DNA from: Byssochlamys sp. IMV 00236
Taxonomy: Eukaryota > Ascomycota > Eurotiomycetes > Eurotiales > Thermoascaceae
DNA: 64,000 nt
Direction: 5' to 3'
Assembly (NCBI GenBank): GCA_001931875.2
Contig: MSJH02000814.1
Span: forward strand, 1-64,000
Position numbers and translations under genes: made by a program. Shown piece by piece: positions 23,481-36,600 of this stretch. The notes under the pieces are model-generated. The model worked only from the letters and a program-made list of their open reading frames with translations, was not told the origin of the DNA and did no database searches. Each line of letters opens with the position of its first letter. The stretch's first letter is position 1.

Positions 23481-24740
23481 CTTCTCTTTAAATATAAAGT
23501 AACTAATTAGATTATTAAAGATTTAAAGAATATATCTTATATTAATAATAGGAAATATCTTTAGATTAAACTTTAAGCTAATTATAATTACTATCTAGAA
23601 GATAATATATTACTTTAAGTTACTCTTCTATAAAATATCTGCATTAACTACCTTATTATTATAATTATATATTATTAACTATATATATAGTATCTAATAC
23701 TTATTAATAATTAATAACTTATAGATTATAATTATAATATAAGATAGAGAAGGCTCTATTATTAATAGTATATAGTCTTTATATATATTAAACTTTAAGT
23801 TACTAAGTATTTTATAATATAATAGTAAGTTAGTAATAAGTAAATATTAGTTAAAAGGAAGGGCTTTTATAGAATAAGATACTTAGTATAAATAGATAAG
23901 ATAAGGTAACTCTAATTTATTATTTTTACTAATAAATATTTCTAATAGAATATAATTATATTATTTAAAAAGGTTAAATTAAACTAATTATAATACTCTA
24001 TAGTAATAAAAAGATTATTAAGCTTAATAATTAGACCTAATAATAGTTCTTTTAAGCCCTAAATAAATACCTATATAATTACTTACTTAGCTATAATTTT
24101 AAGTATAATATTAATAGCTAAGATATTAGAGAAAAAATAATATATATTAGAGGTTAATATAATACTAAGTAGTAAGAATTTTAATAAAAGGAAATAAATA
24201 ATAAAAGGAAAGAAGAATATTTAAAAAGATTAGAGGAGTTAATAAGGGAAAATAATATATATATATATTTACTTAAAGGAAAGTATACCCGATTTTTTAC
24301 TTATAGATTAATAAAATTAAATATTAATAATACCTATCTCCTATCTAAATAAGTAGGAAAAGCTTAAGTATCTTTAGCTATATAATATTCTCTATAGTTT
24401 AAGCAGTATTATTCTTCTTAAATAATATATTAAGTCTTTAAGCTAATATTATTCTTAATATAATAATATATAGCTAATTATAGCTAAATATAGATATTTA
24501 TAGATTTACCTTAATATAGTAAAATAATTAACCTTAAGTCTTATTAATAGTTATAGTAAAGGCTAATTTAATTAAGAACTATATATAAATTAAAAAGAAT
24601 AAGAACTTATTATTTTTAGATAAAAGCTTAAGTTATAATAAAAGATATTAATTACCTTTAAACTTATTTATAGTAATCTTAATCTCTAAATAATAATACT
24701 AGATGCTAATAATAATAAGATAGGTTTTATTATATATACT
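23481..24740. repeat. RIP-mutated AT-rich repeat, class undetermined
   Basis: Continues the insertion target of the first LTR element. On the plus strand around 23,950-24,290 a degraded but lysine/glutamate-rich frame can be followed, reminiscent of the C-terminal tail of a DNA transposase. No diagnostic motif was found. Confidence 0.45.
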
Positions 24741-24960
24741 ATATTATAAGTAGAGTAGTTATAGAAAATTAAAAAAACTAAATTAAACTAAACTAAACTG
24801 CCTATAGTTTAATTTAGTTTATAATTTTATAAACTAGAATAGTTTATAGACTTTATAAACTAAACTAATAGTTTATAGTACACTATATAGTTTTTTTAAG
24901 TCTGATTTTTTTAGGTTTTTTAGTTTAATTTAGTTTTTTAGTTTTTTTTAATTACTTTAA
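24741..24960. repeat. Dense inverted/tandem taaactaaact repeats
   Basis: Multiple forward copies of ctaaactaaact/taaattaaac and reverse copies of agtttaatttagttt lie within about 200 bp, so the strand can fold on itself. It sits beside the hAT-like transposase and similar sequence recurs at 54,737-54,860, so it may be the terminal region of an hAT-type family. Confidence 0.5.
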
Positions 24961-24999
24961 ATTAATCTAAATTTTTATATAAATCTTATTAATCTTTAA

Positions 25000-27960
25000 G
25001 AACTATTTAGATTTTTATTTCTTTATAATATTTATTACTAAATATTAACTAAAAATTAATAGAATAATATTAGAATATAATATTAGAGTCTAACTTAAGT
25101 TAGATTTTTAATATTTATATTAGCCTTTAATATAGTTAATCTAGTACAAATAATAATTAAAAGACTTAGGTTTATTTATAATTACTATATTCTTTTAAGG
25201 ATATATAGAAACTTTAAGTATAGGCAATTTATTTAATTATTCTCTTTTATTATAAATAGACTTAGTAATAAGTTAATCTATTTAAATATTTAAAAGACCT
25301 TAACCCCTAAACTGCTTTATTTAATAATTTTTATTATCTATATTTATCTCTTCTTCTAATATATTATCTATATCCTTATTATTACTAATTAGATTTAGTA
25401 ATTTAATCTCTCTCCTTTTAGATTATTAATTATTAAGTATTATATTTATATTATTAATTATTGCCTTAAACTCTTATTAAATAATAAAATTTTTAATATA
25501 TATAAGAAGTATTAAAGCATAGATTATATTAAGAAGTAGTTAGCTATATTAGTAATAGCAGATATCTTAAGCATTATTAAATAATTATTTTATACTAATA
25601 CTATTTAATAGGATTATAAGAAAATCTTAGGCTATTATTATAAGAATTAGGAATTAGTATTTATTAATTCTCTAATAATTAAAGATATTATCTAATTTTA
25701 ATAAATCTAATTTAACTTAAGTTAGAATAATACTATATAATTTAAATATAATATTAGATAGAATATTACCTTTAATAAGATAAATCTAAATTTCTTAATA
25801 AGTATTAATAATACTTAAAGGGAGATAATAATATTTAGATTATATAAGCGCATAATCTAAGATTAAGACTAATAAATAAGTTCTTAATTATATCTTAATA
25901 TTTAGATTTTAATTATTATAGTATTAAAATATCTTATAAAAAATCTTTTTATAAGTATTATATTAGTTTTTTATTATATCTTACTAGATTTAAGTTTTAA
26001 AATATTTAAATTTTATGCTAGAGTAAAGGATTATTATAATTATATATATAAATTCTTAAGATTTATATATTTTAATATAATAAGTTTATAACTTATTATA
26101 AGCTTTAGATAAAATATCTTAGAGTTATTTCTTCTATATAGCTCTTTTTAATTTTAAATATTTTATATAGTTATTAAGATAATTAAAAATAGTATTATAG
26201 ATTTTAAAAACCCTATAAACTAATAGACTATTTATCTTTAATATAGTAAGAATAAGATTATAAAATAGCTAGATTAACTTAATAAGATATTTAATCTAAT
26301 ACTATTTAGTAGGGGATAATATTAGAAAATAAATATCTTTATTAGCTTATAATATAATAAATTATCTAATTACTATATATAGTTTAAGAGTATATATAAG
26401 TATAAGATATATTAAATTCTATTATATCTAGTAATTAAGAAGTAATAATTTTAGCTAATTAGTACTTAATTATTATAATATTAGGAAATATTCTTAATAT
26501 TAAGGGCTTATATTAATAAATCTAGTAATCTTATAAATCTATATAGAAATCTGTTAATATTAATCTAACTTAAGTTAAATAGAGAATACCTTTTCTAATA
26601 ATATTAAGATACCCTAAAGATATAATAGGCCTCTATCTTTTTTTATATCTTAATTAATACTATTATTAACAGGAGTATTAATATAGAGTTTACCTAGTAA
26701 AGCATTAATTATAAATTGTAAAATATATATTAAATATAGAATATAATAATAATTTAAAATAAGTTAACTTAGTATTATATCTTAGAAATTTTCTAATAAT
26801 AAATCTGTTTTAAGCTTATCCCTTAAGCTTTTATCTAGCTCTGCTATTAGAGTAGTATTATTACTTATATTATCTATAGTAATAATAAGAATCTAATATT
26901 ATAAATTATATTAATAAAGATTTTTTAATAATATTTTAGCTAAGTTTTTTTAATATATAATTTGTAAATAGAATTAAAGGCTAAGAATACTTCTCTATAT
27001 ACTTATTTTATATTAATAAAATACTTAGTTATAATAAAAAAAGAATATTAACTTTAATTAGTCTAATAATCTAATACTAGAGAAATCTTTCCTTACTCTA
27101 ATAAATATAATAGCATTTTAATATAATTAATCTCTTTAAGTTTAAAAAAGTATACTTAAATCTAATATTAATTAGGTAATTTTAGATATAAATTACTAAT
27201 AGCTATATATAATATATAGTAGAACTAAATATATTTAACCATTTAAAATAATTAGCAATATCCTGTAATAAAATATAGGATCTAATTATATAATATATTT
27301 AGTATATATATTAGATTAAAAGTTTTTTAAAAAAAATATTAATAATAAAGTCTATATTAATTACTTAATTCTTACCTTTATAATTAATATATTTTAAATA
27401 TTACTATTTTTCTAAGTCTTATCTTTAGATTAATATATAGCCCTTTTTATATAGGTAGCTATTAAGCTAATACTATTTCCTCCTTTATAAGGATATTAAA
27501 AAAATATAGAGTAATATAAATATTATATATATAAGATATTAGAAATATTATCTATAACTTTTTAATAGTATTACTATATATATAATTAAGTCTTTATTTT
27601 TACTTATTAAAACTTAGACTATTATTTTATAAATTTTATTTTATTTTATTAAGATTTAAAAATCTAAACCTATTTTAAAAGAGCTAGATAGATAATAGCC
27701 TTTCCTTAACTATATCTTACTATCTTAAGTTTAGTTAAGTTAAGAGTATTAGCTTTAAATTAAGGCTTATATTATTTAATAAGATTATAATTAAAATTTA
27801 TATCTTAGATATTAATATCTAAAAATAAAGAAGTCTTATAAGTCTCTATAAGAGTATAGATAATATAATTTTAAAACTATAATAAAGGACCTAGTAATCT
27901 TAATATATCTATATTAGAATAAAGTAAGGAAAAAAAATTAAAAGATAATAATAGAGAGTT
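25000..27960 (-). mobile_element. RIP-degraded hAT-type DNA transposon
   Basis: Minus-strand translation at about 26,000-26,240 gives a stop-interrupted stretch with the order and spacing typical of fungal hAT transposases: an F-x-x-(I/L)FN-x-L block, then LKLKRA, then AYNKLQTYY and a following IY segment. Charged residues are replaced as RIP would predict. Terminal inverted repeats and an 8 bp target duplication were not located, so the limits are approximate. No functional frame survives. Confidence 0.45.
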
Positions 27961-29450
27961 TCTATACCCGGACCGCCCCTATAATAGGTTTAATTTTCTG
28001 CCGGCAGTTTACCTAATCTAGAAGTTATATAACAAAAATTAGTATAATCTAAAATTAAATACTAAAGCTCTAGGATCTTAACTATAGCAACTAGTGTTCC
28101 TAATATTTATTAAACTGCCACTATTTTTACCCTTAAAATGCTTACTCTATAGAGTTAAAAAATAGCTAAAACTGCTTTTCTAATACTTCTATATTATATA
28201 CTATTTAAATCTAGATTAAATATAAATCCTATATGTTATAGGAGATATTTTTATATAGGGGATTATATCCCGCGATATATAAAATTTAAGTTTAGTCTTT
28301 AACTTCTCCCTAATATTATTATTATATAGTAAATGCAGTAAGCCCTTTAATTCTTCTAGTTAAAATATATACTAGCTTATACTAATTTATATAATAGCTT
28401 TAATAAGGATAAAATTTATATAATCTTACTCTATCTTTAGCTTAATAGTATTATTTATTGCTATTAAAATTAATCTAGTTTAGAGATTATATTTTATATA
28501 TTATTAATACGCCTTATCTAGCCTAGAAGAGGTAGAGATTTTAAAGCCTTTTTTAGCCAATTAAGCTCCTAGATATTGGCTGTTTTTAATAATACCCTAG
28601 CCTATCTCTATAAGCGCTATAATAATATAATTGCCTGGCATTTACTCCTAATATATTAATATATATAATACTATATAATAGAGCTTAAAGCTTACAGTAG
28701 AACTTAATAAATCTAGGGATTTATTAACGGCATCTTTAGGCCAGTCTATTAGCCTAGTTAAAACTAATACTTCTACTATTCTAGTTATAAGAAGCTCTAT
28801 AGATTTAAATACTAGGGTATTATAATACTTAATAGTATACTTCTTTCCTATATAAGACTTTTTAAAGGTAAAGTAAATAATCTTATTATAATTAAGAAGA
28901 CTAAGGTTAAATAGTACTTATAAGACCTACTTTATAACTATAAGGACTATTTTTTATATAGAGACTCTGCCTATAAATACGCCTACTACTATATTATACC
29001 TTATAAAAGAATTTATAATCTTACTACTAAAGAAGAACAATTTAATCTAAAGCTCTTATTAGATTATATATCTATAGAGATAGTCTTTAGCATAATTTAA
29101 ATATATTAGCATATAAATGCTCTAAATATTAACCTATAGTTAGTTTTACAGGTAGTTACTGCCTACTATATTATTTTAGTATTACTTACTAATATAATAA
29201 CCTATCTCTATAGGAATATTGTTAGTATTTAATATAGGATTAAGCTATTAATACTAGATAAGTATTTAAATATTTTATTAGCTGATCCTAGAGCAATATT
29301 ATTATTAAATAGAGATTTAAATTTACTACTATTAGAAGAAAATACCCTATTACTATTATATAAAGAAAAAATATTATTATCTAAGAAAGATCTTAATCTG
29401 CTAATATTAAATAAGCTATTTACTACTAGTTTTAACTAGATTTATTAGCT
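27961..29450 (+). mobile_element. RIP-degraded PIF/Harbinger-type DNA transposon
   Basis: From 28,963 the plus strand translates to DSAYKYAYYYIIPYKR, then LTTKEEQFN, then a degraded region that aligns with the S-x-R-x-x-(I/V)E-x-x-FG-x-(I/L)K block followed by an aromatic/basic residue. This is the C-terminal half of a DDE_Tnp_4 (HARBI1-like) transposase; the GDSAY aspartate is the second catalytic acid. Only a few stops interrupt it. A GC-richer patch at 27,965-28,020 (with tgccggcagtt) may be near the left terminus. Limits are approximate. Confidence 0.6.
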
Positions 29451-30307
29451 TTAGAAAGGGGGATTAGTTTATTAAAGTAAGTTAAAAGCCTAGACTAACT
29501 TTTTATAGCTCTAGATTACTTCTCTTTTAGTCTCTTTATAGCTAACTCTTATTTAGAGAATTTTTTATCTAGGGCCTTTAAATCTTAACTAGTATAATCT
29601 AATTTCTGTTCTAATATAATAATCTCTAATAGTTTCCCCGTTAAATCTCTAAAGATTAATACTATCTCTTATTAAAATTTAGTGTCTATTATATTATTAG
29701 ATAAATTATTATAAATTGCAGTAGAAGAGAATTAATAGGTATTAATCTGCTTAGATAAGCTATTTAAATTATTTATCTTTTACTTCCTTAATCTTATAGT
29801 CCTAATTAATATCTAATAATAATTTTAAGCCTTTTATTATTTAGCTTCCTTTACTGTTTTTATATTAGTAGCTTCCTCCTTAATAAGTTAGAGTTTATCT
29901 TAAACTGCTATCTATTTATTAACAAATTCTATTATAGCTAACTATAGCTTATTCTCTTATCTAGTTTCTTTTATTTCTAGTTTAATGCGCTAAAGATTAG
30001 TTATTATATTAATTTAACACTTGCAGGATTAAGAACTATAGTTATAACTAATTAACTACCTTAGCTTAAGCAATATAAAGCTCTAGAACTAGTTATAATA
30101 GGGATTCTCTAAATATTATTACTTATAGAATAGACACGCATTAAAGATCTCTATCTTCTATTCCTCTATTAACCTCTTCTCTAGCAGCAGAAATACTAGC
30201 TGTAATACTACCCCCAACTATAATAATACCCCCAGCTGCAATATCTTATTAGATTCTAGTTCTAGTAAAGATATTAGTTTAATAGATTAAATAACAGGTA
30301 ATAGTAT
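29451..30307. repeat. AT-rich repeat between Harbinger-like remnant and second LTR element
   Basis: May hold the second protein (Myb-like) or the terminus of the Harbinger-type element; no motif was recognised. Around 30,195-30,245 a less mutated, proline-codon-like patch with repeated taccccc/cagctg remains. Confidence 0.35.
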
Positions 30308-30638
30308 TGTTATAGGAAGATATATTAAGACTTAGTATAGAGTCTTTAAGCGAGTAGGTATTAAGAAAGAAGAGAAGAGTATTCGGCTTTAGAGCTTAGA
30401 GTAAAGCTAGAGGAAAAGCTCTAACTATAAACTAATATAATAAACTAATAATAATCTAATGCTAAACTAATACTAAATAATAATAGAAAGAAAAAGCTAA
30501 TTATTTTATTTTAAATAACTAAAAGGTATAATATCCTTCCTCCTCTCTTACTTTATTTATAGACTTTTTAAAGATTTTAAATAAAAGCATATAACCTCTT
30601 AACTAATTATATTCTTTATACTAATTCTTCCTATTATA
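30308..30638 (-). repeat. 3' LTR (331 bp) of the second LTR element
   Basis: Begins TGTTATAGGAAG and ends CTATTATA. It matches 40225-40552 throughout. Confidence 0.75.
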
Positions 30639-33600
30639 TAGCCTTTCCTTCTCTAAGAATAAATGCCCCTATTTACTTTCCTTAATTATTGCAGTCTATA
30701 TTATTTCCTCCTTTTAATACTATAAATTATTCTTAAAATAGAAACGCTCTAATTTCTAATATTATATATACCTTAAAACCTCTAATTTATAAAGCTAAGT
30801 TTCTTTTTTCTGCAGATAATCTTAAATTAATAATATATCTTACTTTAATATAAAATATAGCTTTATTTTAACTTCTAAGCAATTTTAATTTAGCTAATTA
30901 AATATTATTCTGCCTATAGCTATAACTCTATTTACCTAAATATTAAAAGGCCTAAATCCTCTTTAATTAAATCTTATCTTATTTTATTCCCTATAATTAA
31001 AATAGTAGATATTATTAAGATTTATTCCTTAATTCTCTAATATTAGCTAATATAAATTGCTAATAAAGATTACTTCTCTCTGCTTAAGTATAATATCTTT
31101 TAAGCTTATAATTTCCTTAGACTTATCTTTAGTAATTAATCTAGTTCTTAGGGTTATAAAGCTTTAGCCTATTTTTCCTTTAGGGATTATAGTCTTTATA
31201 TTTAATACTCTTAGCTTATATCTTCTAAAATATTAGACCTATAATCTATATTTACTATAATTATATAATATTAACTAAATTAAATAGACCTAGATATCTT
31301 ATATAATAACCTTTTAGAGAATACTCTTAAATAAATTCTTAAGCCTTATTAATTCTTTATTTTTCTTTTTATAATAAAGGGCTACTTTTACTTTTATAAT
31401 AGTATATTATAATATTTCTTTTATTAGTTTCTTTTTAAAAGATATAATCTAGAAAACCCTATTTACTTCTTAATAATTAAAGTCTTCCCTTATTATAATA
31501 TTTAATTAAATATATTAGTCCTATATCTTATTTAAGGTAAAGTCTTTTTTACTTAAATTAAAATATTTTTTATCTTTATATTTAAATTTAGGATACTCTT
31601 TAGCCCTATATAAGTTATTTTAGACTTTATAATATAAGCTGCTAGATATATTACTAGAAGTATTTATATTAATTAACTTAAGATTTCTAAATAGTTAAAC
31701 TATCCCTAATACTAAAGATTTCTTAGGGAGAAGATTTTTAGATAAGGATTCTTTAACTTTTATATTATTTTTATTTTTTATATTTTTAGGATTTCTTAGA
31801 ATAAGACTTTTTATTCTTTTTTTAACTTAGCTATTGTTAAATATATCTAGTATCTATTTAACCTTTATATTATCTTTAAACTATATAATTCTAGCATTTT
31901 ATATATTTTTTAAATGCCTAATTTCTTTTTTAATAAAGGGGTCTTCTAGGTTTATTATAGAAAAGAAGGGCTTTATATTAGTTTTTAAGGCTTTACTAGA
32001 AGATTCTATTATCTATTTATCTTTAAAAATTTTATTTATAGACTATTTAATTTCTTTAAACAAACTTTTATAAAGATAAATTATTATTTTAAATAATCCT
32101 TTCTTCTACTATTTTATTACTACTAGCTTTATATTTCTAATTATTTTTAATACTCTTCTAACTTTTTTTATAGATATATTCTCTCTTATATTAATTATAT
32201 TAGCTAATAGTTATATATATAGCTCGCAAATTAATTTAATCTTCTCTAAATTAACCTATTATAAGACTTCTCTAACTTCCTTAGTATTTATATTTAATCT
32301 ATTTAGCTAGGACTATACTTTAATTTCCTCTTTATTTAAATAATAATAATTCTTAAAATTAGTATTAAATCTCTATCTTTTTTAAAACTATTTCTAGTAG
32401 TCTGTATTAGTATTTTAATATTTAAGGTTATTATTACTATTTATAAGCATTTTTAACCTTTTTTTAAAAATATTATTTTCTGTATTCTTTAGTCTTATTA
32501 TATTTTATATTTTTTTAATATAAACTTAATATATAGTAGTAGGTTTAATCCTTTCTTCCCTTAAAAATTCTAATATTTCTTTATCTTTTAAATTAGTAAT
32601 AGCCTTTTTTATTAATATAAATATACTAATTTTATATTTATATCTTTTTTTTAGCTATTTCCCCTTATCTTAAATCTTAAGCTTCTTTTCCCTTTTTAGC
32701 TTCTTAAGACTCTTAGTCTTTTTTTTCTTTTTTTTCTCCTTCTCTATACTTTTTTTTTATTTAATATTAGATTTATTAATAAGCTTTTATCTAAATTTTT
32801 AATCTAATATTCTTCCTCTTTTTCTATAATCTCTTCTAAAAGATTATTCTCCCCTACTCTTATTTTAACCTCTTATAATTCTTTATTAGTAAGCTTTTAA
32901 AGAATTAATTTTTCTCTATTAAAAACTTTTCTTAAGATATCTCTTATTTTTCTAATATTAATTAATTAAAGGCTCTTTTTAGTTAATATTCTTTATCTCT
33001 TAATATTATAAAGTCTATTAATCTATACTTTTATTAAATATATAGCTATTATTCTTTAATCTCTAATATTAGAAACTAATTCTCCTACAGCTATTAAGGT
33101 CTAATATAATTATTTAATAATTAATAAGACTTAATCTATAGTCTTCTAGCCTTATTTCTCTATAGCTTTATAATAATCTTTATTAGTATATTTATAGTTC
33201 TTTTCTATTTATATTTTTAATTCTTTTAGCTTATTAATAGCTAGTATTTCTTTCTTTCTTACTTCTTCTAATAGCTCCTATTAATTTAAAAAATTATAAA
33301 AATTATTAGCTGTTTTATTATACTTGCTTTAAAAATTTAAAATAATTACTGCTATATTATTTATAAACTAAACTTTTTTTTTTATTATTAGCCTTATTTA
33401 TTATCTCTTTTGCAAGCTTATAAATTTTGCTAACTATAATATATATATATATTCTAAGTTAAAGAGCTTTATCCTAATAGATAATATTTTATATTTCTAA
33501 TATATTTTCTTCTATTTTTAATATATATCTTTATAAAGTAACTCTTTAAAATAATTCCTAAGTAAAAAGATATATTTAAAAGATAAGATAGGGTTAAGTT

Positions 33601-36600
33601 TAGCTTAATTTAGTCTTTAATTACTTCTGCTATAATATTATATAATATAAAAAATAAGGTTTTTATAATAAGATAAGAATTCTTTATTTATTACTTATAT
33701 TCTTTATTTAATATTTTCTGTTTTTAGCTTTATTTATAGACTTTTTTAAAATATTTAAGCTAATATTATATGTTTTTTAGTTATCTCTCTTTTTTTTCTT
33801 TTTTAATCATTATTAGGTATTTTTAAATCCTTCCCCTCCCCTAAAAAAGATACCCTTATTTTAAATTTACTTTTCTTTTCTTTTTATTATAGTACTAATA
33901 CTTATTTTATTATTATTCTTTTATTTTTTCTCTTTTTATACTAATTCTTTATTTAGTATTAAACTTACTTTACTATTAGCTTTTTATTTCTCTTCTTCTA
34001 AGCTAATATTTTTAGAAAGAGAGTACTAGAATTATAACTATATATTCTAATCTAAGTAATATTTAGTCTATATTATTATTATTATTACTTAATTACTGAT
34101 TTTTTTATTTAAGTATTATATTATTATTTATAGTTAATATTTTATTTTAGTCCTTTTATAAATAATAGCCTTTTAAGTAATTCTTATAAATTAAGTCCTT
34201 AAAAAATATATTATTTAACTTTTTAAGCTTATAGAATTCTTTCCTAAGGACTTCTTTAATCTTATATAGTTTAAGCTAGTAGTATACTAATTTTATAGAA
34301 TAAAATATCTTAAGCTTTATATTATAAAGTAAAATAAGCTATTCTTTTATTAATTATTCTTCGCAAAGCTATTTCTTATTATTAAAGACTTTCTTATTAG
34401 CTTCTTTTATATATTAAATATAAAGTTAGGCTTCTTCTATATCTTAATCTTAGAGCTTTATTTATTATATATAAAAGAATAAAAGATCTTTTATAGTCCT
34501 AACCTTATCTTATATTAAAGTCTTTTAAATAAATACTTCTAATTTAATTAATAATATAGTATTATATTCTATAATTACTCTAAATAATATTAAGCCTATA
34601 GAGGTCTTAACTATATTCCTATCTGCCCAGATTATTATTAATAAATAGTTTACTTAATTTACCTTTATTCCTTTTATAAGTTTTCTAATATTATATATAA
34701 AGAATTTATATATAACTTTAATTATTCTATTCGCTTGCAGATTATATAATAAGACTTTAATATAATTAATCTTATACTTCTATATTAATATATTAACTAT
34801 AGTTTTATTCTCTAATCCTCTATTATTAATAAAAGTCTCTATTACTTTTTAATAATAAATCTAGTCTTTTTATAAGAATTTAGTAATAGCTCTTAAAGTA
34901 AGGCTGCTAAGAGCTCTATATTTAACTTAATTAAAATTATCCTAAAGTATAATAATATAAGTCTTTCCCTTATTAAGCAGTATAATCTTGCAGATATCTA
35001 GATATAACTTTAATCTTTTTAGTAGAATAAATATTAATTATAAAGTTTTTTTTATATATTCTTTATCTGCTTTCTAGTATTTATTATATATTTTTACTTA
35101 TCTAGCAATATACTTATATAGGCCTTTTTATTAATATTAATTAGCTATCTTTTAATAGGTTACTTTATATTTATAATATTTATACTCTTTATAAAGGGCT
35201 GTAAGAATTTCTTTTTATTTTTTCTTATTATTAATAATTATATAATAAGGCTGATTTTATTATACTCTCTAAAAAAGTATATTATCTTAAACTATATATT
35301 TTAGGGCCTTTTTCTTAAATTTAGTATATTATCCTCTATTTATATTATTTAATTTTATTATAATTTATAACTATTCTATAATTAATAAAGACTTTTCTGA
35401 CTAATATAATATAAGTATTAACTAAGGGATATTATCTAATTTTACCTCTTATATATTAGTATAATAAATTATATAAAACTATAGGTCTAGGAATTTCTTT
35501 ATATTATTATCTTCTGCCTTTTTTAAGTCTTACTTTATTATTAGCTTTTAAGATAACTTATCTATAATTAAGTTTTTTTTCCCTAATATATAGATAATAT
35601 TAAAGTTAAATAGCTAAATCTAAGCAATTTATTAAGTAATTATTAACTTAGGGAAGTTTATAATTATTTTATTTAGTTACGCTATTAGAGTTTTTATATT
35701 TATCTTTAGTTAAAAATATATATTATATAGATATATTTAGAATTTATAAAGCACTTTTAGTATTATTTTATACTTTAATTTTTTTTATTATATTGCCTCT
35801 CTGCCTATATCTATACTCTATTTTTATATTTAACTAAATATCTTTTATTAAACTCTTTTTTTTCTTAAGTAAGTTAAGCCCCCTATTTATTATTATTAGC
35901 ATTAATATTAATAATAATTATGCCTCTCTCTTTATAATTAATTAGCTTAAGTATTAGTGCTATTATTAGGGCTATTTTTAAAGTATTTATTATTTCTTAT
36001 TATTCTAGCCCTTAAAGAAAGTCTTATCCCTTTCTTAATATTAAATATATTAGCTCAGCTTTAATAATATATCCTTTAATCTATATTTAATAATAGGCTA
36101 TAACCCTTAAAAATCCTTTTACTTCTTATAAATTCTAATAAGATAGCTACTTTAAAATCTTAATTATCTTAGCTAACTTAAGATATCTCCCCTTAGTATT
36201 ATATATATAGCCTATTATTTTAATTCTTAATACTATAAATTATAATTTCTTTTTAATAATTATTAAACCTGCAAATTTAAAACTGTATAATACCTTATTA
36301 ATATTCTAAATATATTTAAATATAAACCTTTTAATTCTTAGCAGTATCTCTTTCCCCCTATAATTAGTCTTAAGTCCTTATATTAGTATATTATCTAGAA
36401 ATATATTATAAATATTAGGAATATTATCTATTAATATTCTTATAATTCCTTATATAAACTCCTATACTATATTTATCTATTCTTAAGATAATCTAGCTTA
36501 ATAAATTAAACTGATTCTTAATATATAAAAAGCTATTAAATCCTGTAATTTCTTAGCTAACTTTAATTAATTATACCTAGAGAATAAGTCTATAAATATT

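Noticed and set aside
31834..32073. 79-codon frame inside the second LTR element
   Set aside because: Ile/Leu/Phe/Tyr-rich product of random AT-rich RIPed sequence on the strand opposite the element's coding direction.
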